DNA from: Abditibacteriaceae bacterium
GTDB lineage: Bacteria > Armatimonadota > Abditibacteriia > Abditibacteriales > Abditibacteriaceae
Assembly (NCBI GenBank): GCA_019239895.1
Contig: JAFAZH010000025.1
Location: forward strand, 1 to 64,000
Direction: 5' to 3'
DNA: 64,000 nucleotides
In this document: one piece after another, positions 44,398-51,610 of the stretch
Layout of the letters: each line of letters starts with the position of its first letter
Numbering within the stretch: the first letter of the stretch is position 1
The notes under the pieces: model-generated
Databases searched by the model: none
Told to the model about the DNA's origin: nothing
The model's input: the letters and a program-made list of their open reading frames with translations, nothing else
Translations under genes and position numbers: made by a program

Positions 44398-44697
44398 ATG
44401 GCAGATGAAATTATTGTTTATGGCTCAAGCTGGTGCGGTTATACCACCCATGCATTAAAGACACTGGATAAATTAGGTGTCGCTTACCGCTATATTGAGG
44501 TAGACGACAGTCCCGAAGATGAGCAGCGCATTGCCGCCTGGAATAATGGTCGCTCGATTCGTCCGACTATTGACATGCACGGCGATATTTTTGTTAATCC
44601 CGATGATATTACACTATTCCACGCACTCAAAGACCGGGGCTTATTAATGAGTTCCCGTTCCGCTTCAGGAACTGGTTCGACCGAAGGCGCAGCTTAA
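44398..44697 (+). CDS. Glutaredoxin-like protein with CGYT active site (mycoredoxin-like)
   Basis: 99 residues, preceded by GAGAGG. Thioredoxin fold: YGSSWCGYTTHALKTLDKLG, with one active-site Cys at about residue 13 and Thr in place of the second. The cis-Pro is in IRPTIDMHG. The Ser-rich tail (SSRSASGTGSTEGAA) is probably disordered. CxxT sites fit monothiol reductants or peroxidase-linked roles. It is 26 bp upstream of the histidine kinase gene and probably in one operon with it. Confidence 0.88.
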   Translation: MADEIIVYGSSWCGYTTHALKTLDKLGVAYRYIEVDDSPEDEQRIAAWNNGRSIRPTIDMHGDIFVNPDDITLFHALKDRGLLMSSRSASGTGSTEGAA

Positions 44698-44723
44698 AAG
44701 CTGATCTCAAATTGGAGGCCATC

Positions 44724-46133
44724 ATGGACGACGCATTGCTGGCTGCCTTAGCGAAGACTCCACTCTTCTCGCATATGGCAGAGGAAAAATTAGAGTGCTT
44801 GGACTTTCTAAAAGCTGGCAAAGAGATTTGGCTGCAACCCGGCGAGTTGCTGGTGGCCGAAGGCGATCCTGCCGATTTCTTTGTGTTGCTGGACGGCGAA
44901 TTACAAATCTCCAAAAAAGTGGGCGATAGCGAAATGGTCTTGGGTTCTCACTTGCCGGGTGCCTTTTTCGGTGAAATTCCAATGTTGTTAGGCACCCCCT
45001 TCGTAGCAAGTGGCCGCGCACTAAAAGAATCCCATGTTTTTTGCCTGGAGAAAAACTCGTTCTGGCAGATGATGGCATTGTGTCCTTCTATCTTGCAGCA
45101 AATTTTGCGCACAATGGCGCAACGGATGCAAAACATAGAAGCGATTGCTCAGGGCCGCGAGAAGCTCGTTTCCTTGGGCACAATGGCGGCGGGCCTGGCC
45201 CATGAAATGAACAATCCGGCCTCGGCCAGTCGGCGTGCTGCCGAAGAGCTGCGTGAGACCGCAAAGATACTCCCTGCCCTTTCCTGCAAGATCAGCAAAC
45301 AGCGGCTTGCACCGGAACAGGCCGATTACCTCGTGCAGTTACAGCACGAAGTATCTGAGCGCATAGGCATCCCTAAGACCTCCGCGCTTGACCCCTTAGC
45401 TCAGAGTGATCGGGAAGCCGAGCTTGAAGAATGGTTGGAAACCCATGAGGTGCCCGAACCCTGGAAGATGGCCCCTATCTTAGTGGAAGCAGGTCTGGAC
45501 ACTCAATGGCTGGATGGCGTGGCAGAGCACATCCCCGATCACGCCTTAGGTGCCGTGTTGAACTGGGTCGCCGCGACTATGACAGTAGATAGCCTGGTTA
45601 ATCAAATTGATGACAGCACTTCGCGCATCTCGACCTTAGTCAAAGCCATTAAGTCCTACTCCTACATGGATCAGGCCCCGGAACAGGAGATCAATGTCCA
45701 CGAAGGGCTGGAAAGCACCCTGACGTTGTTGGGCCATAAGCTCAAGAAGGGCAACATTAAATTGAACCGCAAGTATGATCTTACCCTGCCGCGCATTTGC
45801 GCTTATGGCAGTGAATTAAATCAGGTTTGGACCAACTTGCTCGACAATGCCATTTATGCGGTGCAAGGTAATGGCGAGATCACCATCCGCACCGCCCGTG
45901 AAGGCGACTATTTACTGGTAGAGATTGGCGACACTGGGCCAGGCATTCCAGAAGATGTGCAGAAGCGCATCTTTGAGCCATTTTTCACGACGAAAGGCGT
46001 CGGGCAAGGCACTGGCCTGGGGTTAGTCACCAGTTATCGCATCGTCGCCGGACGGCATAAAGGTGATTTGCGCTTCGAGTCAAAGCCCGGTGATACCCGC
46101 TTTCAGGTTCGGCTCCCTTTTAGACCCTTGTAA
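44724..46133 (+). CDS. Soluble histidine kinase with N-terminal cNMP-binding domain
   Basis: 469 residues from ATG 44724, 7 nt after GGAGG. Residues ~10-125 are a CRP-like cyclic-nucleotide-binding domain (LLVAEGDPADFFVLLDGELQ). Next is an H-box-like segment (GLAHEMNNPASASRRAAEEL), a helical region, and a HATPase with N-box LNQVWTNLLDNAIYAV, G1 DTGPGIPED, F-box RIFEPFFTT and G2 GTGLGLVTSY. No membrane segment. The likely partner is the response-regulator fusion protein at 46801, two genes on. Confidence 0.93.
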   Translation: MDDALLAALAKTPLFSHMAEEKLECLDFLKAGKEIWLQPGELLVAEGDPADFFVLLDGELQISKKVGDSEMVLGSHLPGAFFGEIPMLLGTPFVASGRALKESHVFCLEKNSFWQMMALCPSILQQILRTMAQRMQNIEAIAQGREKLVSLGTMAAGLAHEMNNPASASRRAAEELRETAKILPALSCKISKQRLAPEQADYLVQLQHEVSERIGIPKTSALDPLAQSDREAELEEWLETHEVPEPWKMAPILVEAGLDTQWLDGVAEHIPDHALGAVLNWVAATMTVDSLVNQIDDSTSRISTLVKAIKSYSYMDQAPEQEINVHEGLESTLTLLGHKLKKGNIKLNRKYDLTLPRICAYGSELNQVWTNLLDNAIYAVQGNGEITIRTAREGDYLLVEIGDTGPGIPEDVQKRIFEPFFTTKGVGQGTGLGLVTSYRIVAGRHKGDLRFESKPGDTRFQVRLPFRPL

Positions 46134-46271
46134 GGCCCCTTTAACTGATTCAGTCCACAGCTTGCGTAGGCTAATAAGTCTTAACGCAACCGTGTCATAC
46201 TTATGCCATAATTGCATTTTATATTCGTCACTCTAACACGGATATACGGTATAACGCCGAGGAGGAGAGGT

Positions 46272-46595
46272 ATGGAAGTTGCCGCAATCACCAATAATAA
46301 CTTCGACACCGAAGTCTTACAGTCCAAACGTCCCGTTGTGATCGAATTTTGGACGGAAGGTTGTAAACCCTGCCAGGCTTTAGGCCGCGCCATTCGCCAG
46401 TATAGCGACAAGGTTAAAATCGCCACCTGCAACGTTGACGAAAGCCCGGAACTCGCCAGCAAATATGGCATTGGGGGCATCCCCAGCCTGCTTTTTATTA
46501 AGAATGGCGAAGTCGTAGATGAAGCCGTCGGCTATATGAATGACATCAGCGAAGCCGAAGTCTCAGCTAAAGTCGAAGCGATGCTGGCGGATTAG
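46272..46595 (+). CDS. Thioredoxin-like protein (CKPC active site)
   Basis: 107 residues from ATG 46272, preceded by GAGGAGAGG; the open frame from 46212 has no ribosome site. Active site EFWTEGCKPCQALG, with the Trp displaced relative to WCGPC. IGGIPSLLFIKNG has the cis-Pro. A divergent paralogue of the thioredoxin at 41699 with similar C-terminal EAVGYMND. It sits between kinase and response-regulator genes, so it may report or deliver the redox state to that pair. Confidence 0.92.
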   Translation: MEVAAITNNNFDTEVLQSKRPVVIEFWTEGCKPCQALGRAIRQYSDKVKIATCNVDESPELASKYGIGGIPSLLFIKNGEVVDEAVGYMNDISEAEVSAKVEAMLAD

Positions 46596-46614
46596 CCTTC
46601 ACCCGACGAGAACC

Positions 46615-46767
46615 TTTCAACACAAAGGACACAAAGATTACACAAAGGGCACAGCAAGAAAGTGGAGAATCGAGGATAGAAGATAGAGAATCGTAACAGC
46701 GACACAGTTCGATCCTCGATCCTCTATTCTCAATCCTCGTGCTTCCTTCGTGTCCTTTGTGTTGAAA
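46615..46767. repeat. Palindromic repeat, family R3, with GAGGATCGAGGAT core
   Basis: TTTCAACACAAAGGACACAA... pairs with ...GTGTCCTTTGTGTTGAAA. Inside is a second inverted pair around GAATCGAGGATAGA / GATCCTCTATTCTC. It separates the thioredoxin and fusion-protein genes. Confidence 0.82.
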
Positions 46768-46800
46768 ATTAATCAACCTATACTGCGCATGGAGTAATCT

Positions 46801-48462
46801 ATGGCGAAACCCATATTATTAACAGTAGACGATGATCCCGGAGTGTTGCGCGCTGTCGAGCGTGATCTGCGGAGCGAATTTGGAGAGAATTTCCGCGTCT
46901 TGAGAGCCGACTCTGGAGCGACGGCTCTAGACGCCCTCAATCAGTTGAAACAGCGCAACGAAACGGTGGCTCTGTTTTTAGTTGACCAACGGATGCCAGA
47001 GATGAACGGGGTGGAGTTTTTGGAACAAGCGATGCAGATTTTCCCCGAAGCCAAGCGCGTGTTGCTGACCGCTTATGCGGATACGGATGCTGCGATCAAA
47101 GCCATTAACACCGTGCGCCTCGACCACTACCTGATGAAGCCGTGGGATCCGCCGGAAGAGAATTTGTATCCTGTGCTCAATGATGTATTGGAAGATTGGC
47201 AGGCTAATTATCGCCCACCCTTTGAGGGGATTCGCGTTATTGGCAACCGCTGGTCATCCGATTCGCACCGCATCAAGGATTTTCTGGCCCGCAATCAGTT
47301 TCCTTATCAGTGGATGAATGTGGAGAGTGATGCCGAAGCTTGTAGCATCTATTTCGGCGCGCAAAAGCCACAGTTGCCTTACATTATTCTGCCCGATAGC
47401 ACACGCCTTGAAAACCCCGGCACTACTGATTTAGCCGAGCGCATCGGCTTGCGCACGAGGGCGGAATTACCCTTTTATGATCTGCTGATTGTGGGAGGTG
47501 GCCCGGCGGGATTGGCCGCCGCAGTCTATGGCGCATCTGAGGGCTTGCGTACGGTGTTGATTGAGCGCGAAGCTCCCGGCGGTCAGGCGGGCACCAGTTC
47601 GCGTATTGAGAATTATTTAGGCTTCCCAGTGGGACTCAGTGGAGCCGATTTAGCGCGTCGTGGCGTGGCCCAGGCGAAACGCTTTGGTGTTGAGATTCTC
47701 GCTCCCCAGGAAGTAAGCGCCCTGTGCGTGGAAAACCAGTATCGCATGGTTAAGTTAGCCGATGGCGGTCAGGTGAACTGCCACGCCATGATTATAGCGA
47801 CCGGAGTTTCTTACCGTAAATTAGATGTGCCTGGTATCGAATCCTTAACTGGCTCTGGAGTCTATTATGGCGCGGCCATGACCGAAGCTATCGCCTGCCG
47901 CGATGATGATGTTTTTATTGTGGGCGGCGCAAATTCAGCCGGGCAAGCCGCCATTTACTTTTCCAAGTTTGCCCGTCAGGTCACCATGCTGGTGCGCGGC
48001 GATTCTCTCACCAAAAGCATGTCTCAATATCTCATTGATGAAATTGAAGACACGCCCAATATCAAAGTCCTCACTCACACCAATGTCGCAGCGGTGAAGG
48101 GTGATGGCCAATTATCAACCGTCACCGTTGCCAATTCTCAGACGGGCACTCAGGAAACTTTGCCAGCACGGGCACTCTTTATTTTTATCGGTGCCCAGCC
48201 CCGCACCGATTGGTTAGCGGGCTTTATTGAGCGCGACGATAAAGGATTTGTCCTCTCTGGCCCCGAACTGATGCAAGATGGTAAACGCCCCAGAGGATGG
48301 CAACTCGACCGCGACCCCTATCTGTTAGAAACCAATGTTCCCGGTGTCTTTGTGGCCGGTGACGTGCGCCACGGTTCGGTAAAACGAGTAGCGTCTTCGG
48401 TTGGTGAAGGCTCAATTGCCGTGCAATTTGTGCATCAATATCTGGCGAAGGTAGGCGTATAA
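46801..48462 (+). CDS. Response regulator fused to Grx-like and thioredoxin-reductase-like flavoprotein
   Basis: 553 residues. Domain 1 (1-130) is a complete receiver: VDDDPG acidic site, Asp in LFLVDQRMPEMNG, Lys in YLMKPWD. Domain 2 (about 145-225) looks like glutaredoxin (FPYQWMNVESD, LPYIILPDSTRLENPGT) but the CxxC site is replaced by Ser (NRWSSDSHR). Domain 3 (about 230-550) has FAD (LLIVGGGPAGLAAAVYGASE; GVFVAGDVRHG) and NADPH (VFIVGGANSAGQAAI) motifs, but the reductase CxxC is missing (SGVYYGAAMTEAIAC). So it probably moves electrons from NADPH to FAD without thiol relay, gated by phosphorylation. Confidence 0.93.
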   Translation: MAKPILLTVDDDPGVLRAVERDLRSEFGENFRVLRADSGATALDALNQLKQRNETVALFLVDQRMPEMNGVEFLEQAMQIFPEAKRVLLTAYADTDAAIKAINTVRLDHYLMKPWDPPEENLYPVLNDVLEDWQANYRPPFEGIRVIGNRWSSDSHRIKDFLARNQFPYQWMNVESDAEACSIYFGAQKPQLPYIILPDSTRLENPGTTDLAERIGLRTRAELPFYDLLIVGGGPAGLAAAVYGASEGLRTVLIEREAPGGQAGTSSRIENYLGFPVGLSGADLARRGVAQAKRFGVEILAPQEVSALCVENQYRMVKLADGGQVNCHAMIIATGVSYRKLDVPGIESLTGSGVYYGAAMTEAIACRDDDVFIVGGANSAGQAAIYFSKFARQVTMLVRGDSLTKSMSQYLIDEIEDTPNIKVLTHTNVAAVKGDGQLSTVTVANSQTGTQETLPARALFIFIGAQPRTDWLAGFIERDDKGFVLSGPELMQDGKRPRGWQLDRDPYLLETNVPGVFVAGDVRHGSVKRVASSVGEGSIAVQFVHQYLAKVGV

Positions 48463-48470
48463 ACTTTATG

Positions 48471-48590
48471 AACCACAGAGACACAGAGAAGAATTTGAGG
48501 ATCGAGGATGGAGAATAGAGGATCGCATTCACTCCTTTACAGTGGCTATCCTCGATCCTCAAATTCTTCTCTGTGTCTCTGTGTTCTTTA
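48471..48590. repeat. Palindromic repeat, family R3 (ACCACAGAGACACAGAG type)
   Basis: AACCACAGAGACACAGAGAA... with GAATTTGAGGATCGAGGAT pairs with ATCCTCGATCCTCAAATTC and TTCTCTGTGTCTCTGTG. It lies between the flavoprotein fusion and UBP-finger genes. Confidence 0.85.
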
Positions 48591-48609
48591 TGTTGAACAG
48601 GGGAACCTT

Positions 48610-48879
48610 ATGAGCAAGACATGCACACACTTAGATCAAGTTCAAGATGTTACACCTAATACCAATGGTTGCGAAGAGTGTCTCAAGATGGGCGACAGGT
48701 GGGTTCATCTGCGGCTTTGCCTGAGCTGCGGGCACGTAGGTTGCTGTGATTCATCCAAGAACAAACATGCCACCAAGCACTTCCATGCGACCCAACATCC
48801 CCTTGTGCAATCTCTGGAGCCGGGCGAAGATTGGGCCTGGTGTTATGTAGACCAACTGCTCCTGCAACCTGCCGAGTAA
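48610..48879 (+). CDS. UBP-type zinc-finger protein
   Basis: 89 residues from ATG 48610, after AGGGGA. The whole protein is one UBP (ZnF-UBP) finger: CTHLDQVQDV, GCEECLKMGDRWVHLRLC, LSCGHVGCCDSS, HATKHFHATQHP. Enough Cys/His for two to three zinc ions. In eukaryotes this domain binds the ubiquitin C-terminus; in bacteria its ligand is unknown. In my recollection such small proteins often sit beside REC/TrxR-like and cNMP-kinase genes, as here. Confidence 0.92.
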   Translation: MSKTCTHLDQVQDVTPNTNGCEECLKMGDRWVHLRLCLSCGHVGCCDSSKNKHATKHFHATQHPLVQSLEPGEDWAWCYVDQLLLQPAE

Positions 48880-48921
48880 GGCTATTTGTAGAGTTGACCG
48901 CTAACGCTGATAAGGATAATT

Positions 48922-50286
48922 ATGGCGACTTCTCCAGCCTCCTCAGAGGCACTTTCCCCCATCCCACACGAGCCGTCTGCCGAATCACTCAAAGCTCGTT
49001 ATTGTGAAGTGCGATGTTATTCTGAGTATCTCTGCGAACCGTTAGAGACCGAGGATTACGTCATTCAATCCATGCCGGATTGCAGCCCTACTAAATGGCA
49101 CATAGCCCACACCAGTTGGTTCTTTGAAACTTTCCTCTTAAAGCCTTACCTGCCCGGCTACGAATCCAAGCACCCACAATACAATTATCTTTTCAATTCT
49201 TATTACAATGCTGTGGGCGAACGCCATTGCCGTCCTAAACGCGGTCTCATTTCACGCCCTACAGTGGCAGAAGCCTACGAGTATCGGGAAGAGATTGATC
49301 GGCAGATGTTGAAGCTGTTGGAAACGATGGAGGCGGGGCAACTTGAATCCCTTGTGCCATTAATTGACCTGGGGCTAAATCACGAGCAGCAACACCAGGA
49401 ATTGATAGTAACGGATCTCAAACACGTTTTCGCTTCCAATCCTCTGCGGCCTGTCTATCGAGATCGCAAGCCTGTGCCAAGTGGCACGGTGTCTCCTTTG
49501 GAATGGCAGTCATGGCCTGCAGGTGTCTATGAAGTTGGCTATGGAGGTGAGGGTTTCGCTTTCGATAATGAAGGGCCACGCCATAAAGAATGGTTAAATA
49601 GTTTTGCCCTGGCTTCGCGCTTAGTCACCTGCGGCGAATACCTATCCTTTATGGAAGACGGTGGCTATGAGCGTCCCGAATTATGGCTCTCAATGGGCTG
49701 GAACACAGTGCAGGACAACAACTGGCAGGCACCGTTTTATTGGGAACAACGTAATGGCGAGTGGTGGTTGATGACGTTAGCAGGAATGCGCCAAGTTGAG
49801 TTAGATGAGCCAGTCTGCCATGTCTCCTACTTTGAGGCCGATGCCTATGCGCGCTGGTCGGGCGCACGCTTACCCACCGAAGCCGAATGGGAAGTCGCCG
49901 CCAGTAAGCTACCGATTCAAGGTAACTTCGTCGAGAACGGCCATTTTCATCCAGTGCGGAGTGCGGAATGCGGAGCGACGAATGCAGCATCTGATTCTGA
50001 TGATTCTGACCAATACTCACAACTCACCACTCACCACTCACCACTCACTCAAATGTTTGGTGATGTGTGGCAGTGGACGCGCAGCCAATATACACCCTAC
50101 CCTGGCTATGTGCCAGATGCCGGAGCATTAGGCGAATACAACGGCAAGTTTATGTGCAACCAATTTGTGCTGCGCGGCGGCTCCTGCGCCAGTTCTCGTT
50201 CCCACATCCGCGCCACTTACCGCAACTTCTTCCCACCCGATGCACGCTGGCAATTCACGGGCATTCGCTTAACTAAAGATATTTGA
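48922..50286 (+). CDS. egtB: Ergothioneine sulfoxide synthase EgtB
   Basis: 454 residues. Non-haem iron enzyme that joins trimethylhistidine (hercynine) to a Cys-type thiol with O2. N-terminal DinB-like domain with iron-site histidines (KWHIAHTSWFFETF; LNHEQQHQELIVTDLKH) and a C-terminal SUMF1-like domain (LPTEAEWEVAAS; FGDVWQWTRSQY; FVLRGGSCASSRSHIR). Residues ~344-377 are a low-complexity insert encoded by simple repeats. egtD follows 150 bp downstream. No egtA, egtC or egtE is in the window. Confidence 0.94.
   Translation: MATSPASSEALSPIPHEPSAESLKARYCEVRCYSEYLCEPLETEDYVIQSMPDCSPTKWHIAHTSWFFETFLLKPYLPGYESKHPQYNYLFNSYYNAVGERHCRPKRGLISRPTVAEAYEYREEIDRQMLKLLETMEAGQLESLVPLIDLGLNHEQQHQELIVTDLKHVFASNPLRPVYRDRKPVPSGTVSPLEWQSWPAGVYEVGYGGEGFAFDNEGPRHKEWLNSFALASRLVTCGEYLSFMEDGGYERPELWLSMGWNTVQDNNWQAPFYWEQRNGEWWLMTLAGMRQVELDEPVCHVSYFEADAYARWSGARLPTEAEWEVAASKLPIQGNFVENGHFHPVRSAECGATNAASDSDDSDQYSQLTTHHSPLTQMFGDVWQWTRSQYTPYPGYVPDAGALGEYNGKFMCNQFVLRGGSCASSRSHIRATYRNFFPPDARWQFTGIRLTKDI
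49953..50050. repeat. Simple-repeat block in frame within egtB
   Basis: AGTGCGGAGTGCGGAATGCG at the left and CTCACAACTCACCACTCACC plus more CACTCAC units at the right flank a short Asp/Ser-coding stretch. The frame stays open. It falls in a loop region between the EAEWEVAAS and FGDVWQW motifs, where EgtB length varies. Confidence 0.75.
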
Positions 50287-50292
50287 TTTAAG

Positions 50293-50426
50293 ATTCACCA
50301 CAGAGGCACAGAGGAGAATGAGGATCGAGAATAGAAGCTCGAGGATAGCTAGAGACACGCTGTTGTGGCGATTCTCCATCCTCGAGCTTCTATCCTCAAA
50401 TCTTCTCTGTGTCTTTGTGGTGAATA
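50293..50426. repeat. Palindromic repeat, family R3 (CACCACAGAGGCACAGAG type)
   Basis: ATTCACCACAGAGGCACAGA... pairs with ...TCTGTGTCTTTGTGGTGAAT. The interior has GAAGCTCGAGGATAG with ATCCTCGAGCTTCTATC. It lies between egtB and egtD. Confidence 0.85.
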
Positions 50427-50442
50427 GACAAGGAATTTAGTA

Positions 50443-51423
50443 ATGACCAAGATAATGGATGAGGGAATCCGGCTGCATGACTTTGAGCCGAAGGCCGATA
50501 ACTTCCGGGAGGAAGTGCTGCACGGCTTAACTCAACCGCAGAAGACTCTGCCCTGTAAATTCTTTTATGATGAGCGTGGCTCGCAGCTATTTGATCAGAT
50601 TTGCGAATTAGAAGAATATTATCTCACGCGCACCGAGATGTCTATTATGTGCCAGCACGTTGGAGCCATGACGCAGTTATTTGGCCCACACTGCTTGCTC
50701 GTTGAATATGGCAGTGGTAGCAGCACCAAGACGCGCATCTTGCTCGATCATCTGCAAGAACCAGCAGCTTATGTGCCCATTGACATTTCGCGTGAGCATC
50801 TTGTGCGTTCTGCCATTACCCTCATGATGAATTATACGGGGCTGCAAGTTCTGCCGGTTTGCGCCGACTATACCCAACGCTTCACCCTGCCCAAGCCTCA
50901 AACTACAGCGGCACGAACTATTGTTTATTTTTCCGGTTCCACTATTGGTAATTTTCAGCCTCATGAAGCACAAGCTTTCCTCACGCATATCGCTCATCTT
51001 TGTGGAAAAAGTGGGGGCTTGCTAATTGGTGTTGATCTCAAGAAGGACATACAAGTTCTTGAACCTGCTTACAACGATGCTCGTGGTGTCACCGCAGATT
51101 TTAACCTCAACCTGCTGCGCCGCATCAATCGTGAATTAGGGGCCGATTTCAATTTAGAGCAGTTCCGTCACCGCGCTATTTACAACGAAGAAGCCGGACG
51201 CATCGAAATGCACCTCATCAGCGAGTGTCAACAAGTCGCGCACATTGATGATGTTAGCATTCCATTTAACGCAGAAGAACACATCATCACTGAGTATTCT
51301 TACAAATACAGCCTGAATGATTTCGAGCAACTGGCAGCACGGTCTGGATTTAAGGTGCAGCAAGTCTGGACCGATGCGCAGCAACTATTCAGTGTGCAAT
51401 ATTTGACCGTTTCAGATGTGTAA
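50443..51423 (+). CDS. egtD: L-histidine N-alpha-methyltransferase EgtD
   Basis: 326 residues, AAGGAA 9 nt before ATG. Trimethylates histidine to hercynine using SAM, the first step of ergothioneine synthesis. Family motifs: CKFFYDERGSQLFDQICELE, EYYLTRTEMSI, LVEYGSGSSTKTRILLDHL (SAM motif I), YVPIDIS, YFSGSTIGNF and GVDLKKD; the C-terminal TEYSYKYS matches the substrate-binding end. Cytosolic. Pairs with egtB just upstream. Confidence 0.96.
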   Translation: MTKIMDEGIRLHDFEPKADNFREEVLHGLTQPQKTLPCKFFYDERGSQLFDQICELEEYYLTRTEMSIMCQHVGAMTQLFGPHCLLVEYGSGSSTKTRILLDHLQEPAAYVPIDISREHLVRSAITLMMNYTGLQVLPVCADYTQRFTLPKPQTTAARTIVYFSGSTIGNFQPHEAQAFLTHIAHLCGKSGGLLIGVDLKKDIQVLEPAYNDARGVTADFNLNLLRRINRELGADFNLEQFRHRAIYNEEAGRIEMHLISECQQVAHIDDVSIPFNAEEHIITEYSYKYSLNDFEQLAARSGFKVQQVWTDAQQLFSVQYLTVSDV

Positions 51424-51469
51424 GCAGCGACAAGACCCAGTGATGGACCAAGAGATAACAAATGCGCCT

Positions 51470-51570
51470 GTCATGCTTCGCGCAACGAAGAATCTACTCT
51501 GCGGAGTTATAGAGTAATAACCATAAGGCTATCTGCCCCTCACCAGATTCTTCGCTGCGCGAAGCATGAC
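51470..51570. repeat. Palindromic repeat, family R4 (copy c)
   Basis: GTCATGCTTCGCGCAACGAAG... pairs with ...CTTCGCTGCGCGAAGCATGAC (one mismatch in 26). The loop starts CTACTCTGCGGAGTTATAGA, matching the loop of copy a at 11148. It lies between convergent egtD and aldo/keto reductase genes. Confidence 0.88.
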
Positions 51571-51610
51571 CCTACCACTTTTGCATTAGATTTTATATCA
51601 CTTACACAAA

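Noticed and set aside
46801-48462. Naming the flavoprotein fusion a thioredoxin reductase for the two thioredoxins nearby
   Set aside because: The catalytic CxxC is absent, so the usual thioredoxin-reducing reaction is not supported.
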